From contig SCFE01000018.1 in NCBI GenBank assembly GCA_004352715.1, positions 2,661,559-2,725,558 on the forward strand: 64,000 nucleotides of DNA, written 5' to 3'. Source of the stretch: Hofstenia miamia. Lineage: Eukaryota; Xenacoelomorpha; Acoela. Below are positions 23,520-34,438 of this stretch, one piece after another. Every line of letters begins with the position of its first letter. The first letter of the stretch is position 1. A program made the translations under genes and the position numbers. The notes under the pieces were generated by a model. The model searched no databases. It was not told the DNA's origin and saw only the letters and a list, made by a program, of their open reading frames with translations.

Positions 23520-24275
23520 CGCAATGTCAGCCACAGGACCATCAGCAGAGCTGTCAATGAAGACTTGGGAATGACATCTTACGTCAGGAGACGTCGCAAC
23601 CTCCTCACTGCTCGCTCAAGAGCCATCAGACTTGATAGATGTCCAAAACTTCTCAATCATCTCAAGAACAAAGGAGGACATGTTCGCATTTTTGTTGATG
23701 AGAAAAAATTCATTGTGGACGAAGTTGCGAACCGTCAGAACACAAGAGTTATTGCCTGTGACCCTTCTGAAGTTCCTCCTGTGATGCAGAGCAAAAATCC
23801 TGCTTCTGTGATGGTCTTTGCAGCCGTGGCAAGTGATGGCAAAGTGATGCCTCCTCATTTTATCGAAGCTGGACTTAAGATTAACACAGCAGAGTATTTA
23901 AAGATCTTGAATGATGTTTTGCTGCCCTGGATTAGTCAACACTATGATGTTAATAAAGTCATGCTCATTCAAGACTCTGCACCAGCCCATGGAGCTAAGA
24001 CAGTGCAAGATTATCTTAAGAAGAAACTGCCCTTGTTTGTACCAAAAGACATTTGGCCTAGTAGCTCACCAGACCTGAATGTGTGTGACTATTGGCTGTT
24101 CAGCGTGATTGAAGGAAGGTCTAACACTAAGCCTCACCCTAATATTAACTCCCTAAAGACATCCATTCAAAGAGCATTCCATGATCTTGATGCCAATGAA
24201 GTGAAGAGGAGTTGTTCAACGTTTCGCCAGAGAATCTCCAAAATTATTAAAGCAAAGGGTGATCATATAGAATGA
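23520..24275 (+). CDS. Tc1/mariner transposase, DD37D type, 5' end in gap
   Basis: The frame is open from the gap edge (RNVSHRTISRAVNEDLGMTS, end of the HTH) to a TGA at 24273-24275; about 251 codons are visible without a stop. Catalytic motifs are intact: FVDEKKFIVDE (first D), MLIQDSAPAH (second D) and SPDLNVCDYWLF (third D). The second and third aspartates are separated by 37 residues, the spacing of the maT group, against 34 in classical mariners. It cuts and pastes DNA at TA sites. Visible length fits the last three quarters of a ~340-residue transposase. This is the best-preserved DNA transposase of the window; whether it is intact depends on the 268-base gap. Confidence 0.88.
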   Translation, partial: RNVSHRTISRAVNEDLGMTSYVRRRRNLLTARSRAIRLDRCPKLLNHLKNKGGHVRIFVDEKKFIVDEVANRQNTRVIACDPSEVPPVMQSKNPASVMVFAAVASDGKVMPPHFIEAGLKINTAEYLKILNDVLLPWISQHYDVNKVMLIQDSAPAHGAKTVQDYLKKKLPLFVPKDIWPSSSPDLNVCDYWLFSVIEGRSNTKPHPNINSLKTSIQRAFHDLDANEVKRSCSTFRQRISKIIKAKGDHIE

Positions 24276-24374
24276 TTATGTACAATAAATCGTATAGATC
24301 ACAAAAATAAATGTTAAAATGATCATTTGTCTCTTATATCCTTTAAATCAGGAAATTTCAATGAACATAAAAAA

Positions 24375-24399
24375 GTCCCAATTTACCTGCGGGACCCTG
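24375..24399. repeat. Right inverted-repeat end of the DD37D element
   Basis: Read inward this end is cagggtcccgcaggtaaatt gggac, followed outside by TA (24400-24401). CAGGGT ends next to TA are typical of Tc1/mariner elements. No left partner is visible, presumably because it lies in the gap. Confidence 0.6.
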
Positions 24400-24402
24400 T
24401 AA

Positions 24403-24840
24403 GGTCATATAAATAAGCAAATCATGTACATTAACAAAAAGCAATTAAAACATGTAAACTAAATTAGGCCATGTAAATATGCAAGTAAAGAAATTGGTTA
24501 CATTTTATACAATAGACTGTAAACAATGCCAACAAAACATTCCAATGACGTCAGAGATACACCCCTGCCAATATACACAACCAATTATTTATGTAATATG
24601 TATAAAAAAATTGGTTACATTTTAAACTAAACAAATGTATTTGCCAACAAATATTTTAACAAAAGAGAATATGTTCCAATGACGTCAAAGATACACAGAC
24701 AGCCAAAGTACACAATTACATCACAGTCATCCCCACCAAGGTCAAAAGTTTGAATATCAACCAGGTTTTGCCCAATACATACTACTGGAATTACTAACAA
24801 CTTGTTTAGATTGAAAGCAGCAGGATGTTATCAGGGTTGT
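24403..24840. other. Spacer, nothing recognised
   Basis: AT-rich, CpG-poor. The word tccaatgacgtca(a/g)agatacac occurs twice (24540 and 24674), a minor local duplication. Confidence 0.4.
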
Positions 24841-26126
24841 GTGGCATAATCCATTGAATAACCATGTGTGGTCAAAGTAAGAATAAAGATGGATGTAACT
24901 AAGACTACAATGTAATAATGATTAAAATGTAAACACATGGTTATGATTGATTATTTGATTTGTAAATTGTTTTATGCAGTTTTATATTTAAAGTTTACTC
25001 AAAAGTATTTGGCCAAAACAAAGATGGCCAAACAGTGTACTCTAATTAATGCTGACATTGTGTAATTAAAAGCAGAACTAAAATGTGAGTTAAAATTGTA
25101 AACAAGAATCAATCAAACAGATACTAGTCGAGTATTTGATTATTTACTAAAAAGTGCTATAAATATGTAGTGAATGTTAAGATGGTTGATGAATGAATTT
25201 AGTTTGGATTTACTTCTTCTCTTGTCAGGTTATTTAATAGTTTATGGAAAGCTAAACACTCAAGCACTAGAGGTAATTGTATAGTGGTTCCCACATACAT
25301 ATAAAGGAATGCTGGAGCAGCCTCACAATCAGCTATTCAATGGTGGTGAGGGTGATAGCTGTAGTTTCCTCAAGGTGCTTTTAGGTTACAAATAGGGATA
25401 GGGGTTTTTCTCTGTTGTAGCTTTCCTATTACTTGTTGCTTGTCAGTTATTATGATTCTATTTACATTGCTCTACATGTTTATTATCCCATTATTAAATC
25501 CAGGTTGTTCATTGTATTATTTCATAGTTATTATTAATTCAGTATTGAATTCAAGTTGCTCATTGTTTTTCATCATAGACCTTTGGCTGACTTATGCTTT
25601 CACTTTCTTGCAGACTGCATTGATTGTTTACATGTATGAAGGGCTAGCATGTATTACTATATCTGTAGGGCTATTAAATGTAAGGCTCAATAATAAGCTA
25701 AAGCATTGTGGTTGCAGTATTTCATTATTCTTACATAATCATAATAACAAAAACAATTAATGCACTAAATTGATAAGTAATCACAAATCCACTGAGTTTC
25801 CTATTCACCCACTAATCCCATTAATGGTTTCCACTGCAAAGTTCAAGTACAAGTTGTAGTTGTGGCTGATCAATATGTATCTGGAATTGCATGGCACCAC
25901 TTTAGATTTTGACCATGTCTTCCATCTACCACTCTCAATCTAAATGAGTTGTTGTTGTTAGTTAAGCATTCAGGAAAGCTAATGTTTATTAATTTAAGTT
26001 AATTAAACACACACTCAAATGACGGGAGAGAATTAGGAACTTGTCAAACTTAATTGTCATATACCCTATGAAAAGTACTAAGTTACTCTTGATTAAGTGT
26101 GGAAATTGGATTGGCAAGATTCTACA
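24841..26126 (+). mobile_element. Solo LTR of a Ty3/gypsy element
   Basis: The block starts TGTGGCATAATCC and ends GATTCTACA. It is co-linear over its whole ~1.29 kb with the 5' LTR at 55163-56426, at roughly three-quarters identity by eye. The 4-bp word gttg flanks both ends (24837-24840 and 26127-26130), which is a plausible target duplication. No internal gag or pol follows, so this is a solo LTR left by recombination between two LTRs. Small open frames inside it are incidental. Confidence 0.85.
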
Positions 26127-26199
26127 GTTGAAACCCAGTGCCAAGCACTGCAACTCAAGGAAGGAGGAATGTGGAGTGGTAAAGGATCACCAGTTACCA

Positions 26200-26450
26200 T
26201 GGAAATGATTGTGACTCACAAACAAAGCTCATGGTGTGGAAACATGTTCTTAGTGATTGTGTGTTGTAATTCCTTAGCAATTTAGTGTATGGATTGTTCT
26301 TGTTATTACTGATAGTAGCAATTAATGAAAGTTCACAACCATGATGCATTAGCTTATTATGAACCCTACATATAGATAGCCCTACATGTATAAATAGATA
26401 ACTAAATCCTGAGAACATGCAAACAATCAATACAGTTGGCAGAAACTGGA
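26200..26450 (-). mobile_element. Inverted fragment of the same LTR family
   Basis: Read on the minus strand, this resembles the LTR at about 25600-25800: attgattgtttgcatgt, then tagggctatctatatgtagg, then ataataagctaatgcat and the aacaagaacaat block. It is partial and more diverged, with no LTR ends. Confidence 0.6.
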
Positions 26451-26518
26451 AGCTTAACAGTCATAATCAAAACCCACAATTAATACTCTCTAAGATGAGA
26501 ATTACAATAAACAACATG

Positions 26519-26565
26519 CAGTAGTGGATCTGACAGGGGGTTCATGGGGTTCAAACCCCCCTCAG
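26519..26565. repeat. Possible left end of the hAT element
   Basis: cagtagtggatctgacaggg followed by a near-palindrome ggggttcaaaccccc. This type of cagt(g)g-gat-ca-gg end is common in hAT elements with ZMYM-like transposases, and such a transposase begins 510 bp downstream. No matching right end was found. Confidence 0.45.
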
Positions 26566-27075
26566 AGTTTAAGAATTTTTTATGCACCTCACCAGATGTT
26601 CTCTATTGTACATATCTTCTTGTCTTCACAATTTGGCAATGCTTATTAAAGTACATTGTGACAGAGATGTTACTAGGCTTGTGTGATGGTCCTAATTTCA
26701 ATCCCTGTGGGGAATCATGGGGATTTGCAGGGAATTATATTATTGGTTTTTCCATATTGCTGTGAATATTTTTTGATTTGTAAAATTTAGTGTTATAATT
26801 CAGAAATAATAACACATTCACAATTGTAATTTGTAAATGTTGTGTATATAGAGTCTCCATATGTCTTGTCCTTTGATACAAATGACTTGTTTCACAAGAG
26901 TTAGCATTAAAGCTGTGCAATGTTAGCTTTACTAATTGCCAGAGTTTGAAATTCTGAGAATACTTTCCAACAACTATTATTTATTTGTTCTCACCATTTC
27001 TATACTTTACTTTCATTTATCAATTAAGTGACCTTGGTGAATCCTATGAAAGAGAATTGCTTCAATATCCTACCC
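26566..27075. other. Presumed 5' region of hAT element
   Basis: No ORF of interest. Lies between the hAT-like end and the first transposase exon, and is probably its promoter/leader region. Confidence 0.4.
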
Positions 27076-29950
27076 ATGGCACCACCAAGAAAAAAATTGA
27101 AATCTGCAAATCAATGACAGATAACTACTTTCTTCAGGTAATTGAATGAAATGATCTACATACTGAATATGCAATGCAATTTATTTTATGAGTTTGTCCA
27201 AATGAAATACTATAGAGTAGTTTAGCTGATTTCTTGATTATATCATGCGTCTGTACAAAACCATAGTAAACATTTGATTGTAAAATGCTTTTTGAACCAA
27301 GCTATAAATATTTATAGAAATTACATGTACATGTATGTACAATTTCATAATATAATCACATGTAAATCTTAACTCTATGAGAACTCTATTCACCTGGTAC
27401 ACTTTTTTCCTGTTCTTTTTATCTTGACCTGAATATTGTTGAATTAAATATTTATTCATTTTCATTACAGGCTAAAGACAGCTGCTTATGAATCCTGCAC
27501 TGGTGAAGTTGCTGTGAATCCTCATTATACTCTCTCTCCTCTTCCTCCTCAACCCCCAGAATCATCTAATATGAACATGAACATAGCTGGTCCATCTGTT
27601 GAAGNNNNNNNNNNNNTGTACATGTATGTACAATTTCATAATATAATCACATGTAAATCTTAACTCTATGAGAACTCTATTCACCTGGTACACTTTTTTC
27701 CTGTTCTTTTTATCTTGACCTGAATATTGTTGAATTAAATATTTATTCATTTTCATTACAGGCTAAAGACAGCTGCTTATGAATCCTGCACTGGTGAAGT
27801 TGCTGTGAATCCTCATTATACTCTCTCTCCTCTTCCTCCTCAACCCCCAGAATCATCTAATATGAACATGAACATAGCTGGTCCATCTGTTGAAGATGTT
27901 GATACTCCACTATGGGATATTGGTATTGTTGCCTCTGGAAAGTCCTCAGTCAGTACTATCACAGATACCAAAAAATATCATTATTTGGTATACAACTATG
28001 AGGGAGACGAATTTGCAACTTGTCATGTGAACAAAAAAGGAAAGCAGGTGTCCCTTAAATTTCAATCCTCTTGGNAAAGACAGCTGCTTATGAATCCTGC
28101 ACTGGTGAAGTTGCTGTGAATCCTCATTCTACTCTCTCTCCTCTTCCTCCTCAACCCCAAGAATCATCTAACATGAACATGAACATAGCTGGTCCGTCCG
28201 TTGAAGATGTTGATACTCCACTATGGGATATTGGTATTGTTGCCTCTGGAAAGTCCTCAGTCAGTACTATCACAGATACCAAAAAATATCATTATTTGGT
28301 ATACAACTATGAGGGAGACGAATTTGCAACTTGTCATGTGAACAAAAAAGGAAAGCAGGTGTCCCTTAAATTTCAATCCTCTTGGCTCAAAGATTATAAT
28401 TGGTTATCTTACTCACCATCTCAAGGAGGAGGATACTGCAAGTATTGTGTTCTCTTCACAAAACCATCCCCTAGGGTTACACTGGGTATTCTAGTCAAAA
28501 CCCTGTTCAAGGCATTTAGCAAGGCTAAAGGAAAAGATGGTTACCTGACAAATCATGACAGCACACATTTTCATCATGATTCCATTGTCTTAGGAAAATT
28601 GTTTTTGGAAACCTACAATAAACCTGAGTCCAGGATAGACAATCACATCAACCAGCAGCAATGGGAACTGTCAGAGAAAAACAAGCACATACTGACTTGT
28701 ATAGTGGATGACATTAGGCTTTGTGGCATGCAGAGTATTCCACTGAGAGGACACAGAGATGACTCTACAGCAAATCTCAAAACCAATAGAGGTACATTCC
28801 TTGCTGTTTTGGATTATGCAGCCAAGAGAGACAAGATCCTGAAAGAGCATCTTCAATATGGAAAGAGAAAAAGAGGTAAACCTCAAGGACAATTCAAAAT
28901 AAATTGATATCTGTAATAACAAATGACATAAGAGAAGAAGTAATGCAACCCTTGAAGAAGGTACCATACTACAGTATTATTACAGACAAAGCCACTGACC
29001 CACATGGAAATCAAAATATACTGTCATTCTGTTTGAGATTCATCAAAACATATGAAGACCACCACCCTTTAGCCCACATCAAAGAGGTGTTCATCAACTT
29101 CTGCTACTTACAAAGAATGACTGGGCAAGCAGTATCAACAGCAATTTTCAAAATGCTTAGAAAGCATGAGCTTGATATAAGCAATATGCATGGTCAAGCA
29201 TATGATGGAGCTTCCTCAATGGCTGGTGATAGAAACAGGGTCCAAGCAATTATTAAAGAAAAGAATCCCCTGGCACTGTACACCCACTGTAGCTCACATG
29301 TGCTTAGTCTTGCCATCAGAAAGTCATGCTCCATTAAACAAATAAGTCATATGGTTGATGTCATCAATGAAGTTTTTCTCTTCTTTGGCAATTCTCCAAA
29401 GAGACAATGTTTCTTTGAATTTGTCCTTGATATATATGCTCCTACTAGCAGAGTCAAGAAACTGAAAGGCCTCTGTAAAACCAGGTGGACAGAAAGGCAT
29501 GACTGTCTAGAAATGTTCCACTCATTCTACATGTACATCTATACTACACTTCATGTGATCCATGATGCACATCAGTATCCAGACCTCAAAGAGATAAGCA
29601 AGAGTGGAGAACAATGGACTTGGGACGCACCAACTCGAATTGCAGCAGATGGACTAAAATGTTCTTTGCATCTGGGAGCAACATTGTTGCACTAGTTGTT
29701 CTTCTCAATGGCCTAGATTCACTCAAAGGGCTCAGTGAAAAGTTACAAAAGCATGATGCAGATATAGTGACAGCATATAGCAGTATTGATAGTGCTATCA
29801 ACAAAGTCTCCAATAAAAGATGAAACATAAATGCACTATGGACACATTGGTTTGCAGAAGCTGAGTGCAGATATTGGAGCAGAATTTCAGCTTCCAAGAA
29901 TTGCAAAATTCCAGAGACATTGACAGAACACACCTGCTGACAATCCCAGG
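27076..29950 (+). pseudogene. hAT transposase (DUF4371/ZMYM1-like), spliced, broken
   Basis: Exon 1, 27076-27137, encodes MAPPRKKLKSANQ, then an in-frame TGA, then QITTFF; its donor is cag|gtaatt. Exon 2 follows the acceptor cattacag near 27470. From 28075 on: a TTF-type zinc-finger region (GGGYCKYCVLF), then the DUF4371 RNase-H-like core with YYSIITDKATD (first acid), MHGQAYDGASSMAGDRNRVQ, YTHCSSHVLSLAI (hAT Cys/His) and TRWTERHDCLEMF. Frameshifts occur near 28900 and 29640. A later piece has DGLKMFFA-like to RIAKFQRH with a TGA at 29921, and a further donor cag|gtaatc at 29948; the last exon (hATC) is not seen. Exon 2's start is triplicated by assembly joints at 27605-27616 and 28075. A dead copy of a once-functional spliced transposase. 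Confidence 0.8.
27605..27616. other. 12-N assembly joint between duplicated contig ends
   Basis: Sequence on the right (from tgtacatgtatgtacaattt) repeats 27328-27604, so the joint duplicates intron and exon 2 start. Confidence 0.9.
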
Positions 29951-30058
29951 TAATCATACTTAAGTTATCCAGCACTAATTAATTAAAATGTTTTAAAGAA
30001 TAATATTAATAGCTAAATACCTATCTGTCCATTAAATTTTGACAATGGTTGTACATTA

Positions 30059-32593
30059 GGGTGTCCCTTATATGACAAAAATAAATTTTTTTTTCATTTT
30101 CACAATGCATACCCTCTATATTTTTTATGAATGCTATAAGATATTCAAATATAAAATTTCGTCTTCCTATTATAATTGCAACCAGTGCCAACTGAGCTTC
30201 AAAGTCTAGTAAAAAAACATTATTTTGTCTTGATGTTTTGGTCTGCTATAATATCACTATAAATGTTATATAATCACTACAAATGTTTTAAAATATGTGA
30301 ATAAAAGTAAAAATTCAATATAAACATTAACATTTAATTAAAACCATAAATTAATAACAATCAGTAAGGGTAACTTCTTTTTAGAGTAGTTTTTTTACAG
30401 TCTGGTTACAATTTTCTATGTTCCTGCACACAGTGCAGCAAAACTGTTTTTGTTCCTATTCAACCATGATAAGCCTGTTAAAATCTTGTATTAATTTTGC
30501 AGCATTTCAGCTGTATCATTTACAACTCTCAAATAACTTATTTTTCTTTTAGCTTCAAGAAAAGCAGCATTATTGTTCCAAGAAAGTACATCTTCCTTTA
30601 GAAAACTGTTGTCGATCTGCAGACGTGATAAAAATTGTTTGCTCTTTTCCGATACAAAATCATCAAGTGTTTTATCTGAAGAAAAAATATGAATAACTTA
30701 AATAACCAAAAAAATATAAAAATATCAAAAAATGTAAATTTAACTTACCAAACAACTTTTGAGTCACTTCTTTCTCTGATGGATCATAGCATTTGGTAGA
30801 ATTTGAGATTCTGTCCTTGTTGAAGTTGGCTATCATTTTTTCTTAGTTTCATTATCAACTTCATCATCAAATAGTGATAGCATTACTGTCTCTTCAAATA
30901 AATACCACAAATGATGGCTAAACTTGCTTATAGAGGCCCTAGAAATTGTAGCCTCAACTTTTTTGTACTCTTTTAACATCTTCAAGGAGAGCAAATCTTG
31001 GTTAGGTGCTTTAGTCACCACTGTGCATTCAAGCCAAGGTTTAACATACAACATCACAATAAACAAGCAAACATCTTGTAGAGCCTTTTTGTCCTTTACA
31101 GTTACTTTGCAGTGTGACTAAACATTGTGTTTAAACATATTTTTAAAGAATAGATTGCTCTCACCATCCAGTGTGCCTGATGCATAGCTCTCAGGGCCTT
31201 AGTCTTAGTTTTCCTCTGTGTCTCCTCCCAAAAATAATATGCACAGTTCTACCAATTTGCAGTAGTAATCTCTTACAAAACCTTAGTCTAATTCTGTCTT
31301 GTAAAACATTAACAAAGCTTGAATGTCTGTCCCAGCAACACGTCCTTTTGTGAAATTCTAGAATCGATGCATTTCCAAATTTCTCTTAAGTTTTTGAATA
31401 TAAGTATATCTGGGATACTAGTAATTTGCTTTATCTTGCATTTAAAGACAGCTTTTACGACCAATTCATAAGCATGATGATGACATGCAAAAAGCAGCAA
31501 TTCTCTTTCTAAAGTTTGTTCCAAAATAGCAAAAGCTCCATTGAAATGGCCAGTATTGGAAGCTGTTGTGTTGCAGCACATTATTTGTACTATATTGAAA
31601 AGGTTCCAGTCAAAGAGAGCTGTTGCAACAGCTTTAGCATGATGTTTTCCAGAAGAACATTCTCTATCATCAAATGAAGCAATAACAGGCAATCATTCTT
31701 CTTTTGAACTTCATACATCCAACCATGGCAATAGTTTTTCCTCCCAATGGACTGTGACTACATCGGGTACATTGTTTTGGAAGTTAGATTTAATTGTTTC
31801 TGCCCTAGATTTTCTAGTTTCAGTACAAATTTGCTGAATCAATGATTTGTTAATAGGGAAGTCATCACTGCTCAAACCAAGAGCTTCTACCACAGCATTA
31901 AGGATGCAAACAGAGTCTCTAATGCTTAACTGGCATCAATCTAAAGCTGTAACTAGTTTAGGTGTAATGAGATTCTTTCTACCTCTTTTTAAACTTTGTC
32001 TATGACAGGGAATGTCTGGCAATTTGTTTTTGGAATTTAACATTTGTTCTTCATCTGAACTCTCTAGACTTTCTAGGTTATTACTGGTGGAAGTAGCTTC
32101 AACAGCTAGTGAATCTTTTTGTCTTACAATTCTTTCTTCTTCTTCCAACCCTTGTTGCCTAGATCTCTCTTCTTTTTTTCCTATTTTTTGGTCTACACCA
32201 ACAAAACATCCCAACTGACTTGGCTGTTTCTGTTTCATTAAAAATAATTTGTCTTCCTTGATTTTCATTCTGTCCAAAGCATCAGTATGTGCAATATCCA
32301 ATTAGGAAAATATTTTGTTGATCACTCCATAATTTCACCAACATGTTTATGCACTAATCAATGTAGCACTAATAATCTAAAAAAGCATGGATGAAATGAC
32401 TAATAGAACATTTATTTACCAGTCACAGTGCAAAAAATACACAACTTGTATGGACAAGTTTAAATAGCAAGTTGGCATGGGTTATCATTTATAAATCAAA
32501 CTAATATTTTTTGCTAGACAATATAATACTAATATGAAACTTTTAAGAAGGTATGCGCAAAAAATTATTGAACTTGAAATATAAGGGACACCC
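30059..32593 (-). mobile_element. DNA transposon with gggtgtcccttata inverted ends
   Basis: gggtgtcccttata at 30059-30072 is exactly inverted at 32580-32593. The 2535-bp interval carries one broken transposase-like gene on the minus strand. Flanks are tta on the left and a TA repeat on the right, so the target-site duplication cannot be read with confidence. It sits 110 bp after the donor site of the hAT transposase's penultimate exon, in what was that intron, so it probably separated the hAT gene from its last exon. Confidence 0.7.
30833..32301 (-). pseudogene. Transposase-like protein, hAT-like fold, broken
   Basis: Reading down the minus strand: 32301-31936 has a charged N-terminal region (EEQMLNSKNKLPDIPCHRQS, then LITPKLVTALD); 31893-31711 has VEALGLSSDDFPINKSLIQQ and VHWEEKLLPWLDV; 31692-31309 has CCNTTASNTGHFNGAFAILE and LLLFACHHHAYELVVKAVF; 31066-30833 holds a C-terminal piece ending MLSLFDDEVDNETKKK. 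I recognise this as a transposase-derived family seen in hydra and arthropod genomes with a C-C-D-T-T-x-S-N-T-G motif and a hAT-like C/H block. Here the putative catalytic Asp is Asn. Several stops and frame changes break it. Family placement in hAT is uncertain. Confidence 0.55.
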
Positions 32594-32604
32594 ATATATA
32601 TATA

Positions 32605-32679
32605 NNNNNNNNNNNNNNNNNNNNNNNNNNNNNNNNNNNNNNNNNNNNNNNNNNNNNNNNNNNNNNNNNNNNNNNNNNN
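32605..32679. other. Assembly gap (75 N) in a TA repeat
   Basis: Gap flanked on both sides by (TA)n, probably a collapsed microsatellite. Confidence 1.
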
Positions 32680-32712
<33 letters not shown>

Positions 32713-32754
32713 GTTTATAAATAAAGTATACTATTAATGTAGGAAATTGAAAAT

Positions 32755-33303
32755 TTGGCTGTAAGTATGGTCAATACTATTGTGCTTCTCCATGGATTTA
32801 GCATAATTTTCTTTTCAGAAGCATTACTTGAAGGCCTTGAAGTTCCTCCAGTTAATTTACACATGGATTACACATTCAAAATTTTTCCTCTAATGGTTAA
32901 ACAATTTCTCACTACATCTAAAGTTTGTTCTGGGTTACTTATTCCAGTGGTTTTTGCATTAATGATGATAAAAACCCAGGAATTACATGATGGCATTTAT
33001 GAAGAAGTTAAGAGTCTTGTACTGAATTTGGTAGTCCAATTGGTTTTAGCAGATTTTGAGACTGAATTTCTATATATGGCTCTTGAAATTACTAATATTG
33101 TAGGAATCTGCCTATGCTTCCATCAATTGTAGAGCAGTGGGAAGCTTCTACCACTTCACACAAGCAATTTTTCTAAATGCTCAAAAATTTTGTTTTCAAC
33201 AATCATATTCAATACCTCAAAACCAATTCCTTTTGAGATGCTTAATGGTGTTGACCTTACTCCCTTCAAGATCCATAGAACTTATATTAATTGAAATAGT
33301 AAT
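32755..33303 (+). pseudogene. MULE transposase fragment
   Basis: ORF 32755-33132 contains the MULE core pattern: MDYTFKIFPLMVKQFLTTSK (the usual V-D-G-T-F-K block with Gly lost), GLLIPVVFALMMIKTQE, LADFETEFLYMALEI (second Asp) and IVGICLCFHQL (C-x-H). After a TAG at 33130 the frame continues poorly to about 33300, where it is cut by an LTR fragment. The N-terminal WRKY/FLYWCH-type domain and the final acid are missing. A short, dead Mutator-like fragment. Confidence 0.65.
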
Positions 33304-33400
33304 GTGTTATGGTACACAGCACCAGTAACAGAGGGTAGCTGGTACAATGATGCAAGTGTAGAAAACAACATATGGGAGCCCTACCTAAGACATGTTAGTA
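33303..33400 (+). mobile_element. LTR fragment of a second gypsy family
   Basis: tgttatggtacacagcacca and the following gaaaacaacatatgggagcc correspond to the start of the minus-strand LTR at 62569 (tgttatggtacacaccacca; gaaaacaacacaaaggtgcc). Only about 100 bp align clearly; the right boundary is unknown. Confidence 0.55.
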
Positions 33401-34018
33401 AAAATTGATTACTATTCAAGATTTATAAACACCTACTAGATTGCAAACAAATGCTTAAAAGCAGTTATCTCAAAGCTATACTTATGGCCTAGATAACAAT
33501 TTAAGGTTGAAACAATGTTATTTTGTGTTGCTATGTGTTTGATTGATTTTTGTATCAAAAACTATGTTGTTTTAATGTCAAATTGGTACCATTTCATTTG
33601 TCAAAGCAACATTGCTTCAGCAATGTCACATTAGGTTGCTTTTTGGTTGATTTAATTAATAAAAAAGCAATATTTTAAGATCTTAACAAAGTTGTTTTAT
33701 GTGTCAATGATTGTTTCAGGATTAGTTTTGTATGCATTTCATAACATATATATTACTAATCTGTCAAACATTGCTGTTTAAAAAACACAAGCCCAACAAA
33801 GGGCATAACTATATTGTTGAGGTACTGCCAAGCATATTCAAAATAAACATTGACTAAAAATTTGAGTGAATGTCTTGTTTATAAATGATAATAATAAGCA
33901 AAAAAATCTGCAAAATTTACCAAAAATTTAAAATTTTAAAATTAAGTACAATTTTGAAATAGTTATTTCTTAAATCATGAAAAATCTCTTGTGCTCAAAT
34001 GTAATTTTTTTAAATAAT
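33401..34018. other. CpG-free AT-rich DNA, no gene
   Basis: No ORF or terminal repeat. No CpG was noticed between 33.48 and 34.02 kb, in contrast to the DNA starting at 34019. Confidence 0.5.
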
Positions 34019-34438
34019 GTAGAGTCGCTCGGGGATTTAGTCGCATTTTATATCTTTTTACTTTGTATTCTTGTATTATTACGTCACTATGACGTTATCG
34101 ATCATTTTCAATCTTAGTTTGCTATTATTAAATTGATGTCCCCTCGATGGTGCTGATATTTTGCTCAAATTTAATTTTATGAGGGAGAATTAATATTGAT
34201 CATGTTAAACTACGTTGATATTCAATCATTGTAAACAAAGGCAGGTAATAATTGAAACTTTTGTATAAAAACTGAGAAACTTGTAGCGATAGTTCAATAG
34301 ACTTTGTCTACTCTTAACTGCCGTCTTTACCATTGTATTTTTTATTTATTTATTATCTTAAATGAAACTTATTGCTTAAGATCGGCGACAATTCGGGAGT
34401 GCTTTCACGAGCACGGGGGTCTTCCTTCTATTACCCAG
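34019..34438 (+). repeat. Probable 5' LTR (left part)
   Basis: Begins tgtagagtcgctcggggatt, a TG start at an abrupt rise in CpG content. A TATA box (tataaaa, 34264-34270) is followed ~30 bp later by ttcaatagac. These fit U3 and R of an LTR. The right end and the primer site are in the gap at 34439-35152, and no second copy is visible, so the call is inferential. Confidence 0.5.

Noticed and set aside
25440-25760. 106-residue hydrophobic ORF
   Set aside because: It lies wholly inside the solo LTR, and the copy at 55.7-56.2 kb does not conserve it as a protein.
27238-27756. Two similar minus-strand ORFs (MKMNKYLIQQYSG...)
   Set aside because: Shadow of the duplicated hAT intron/exon 2; antisense to a recognised transposase.
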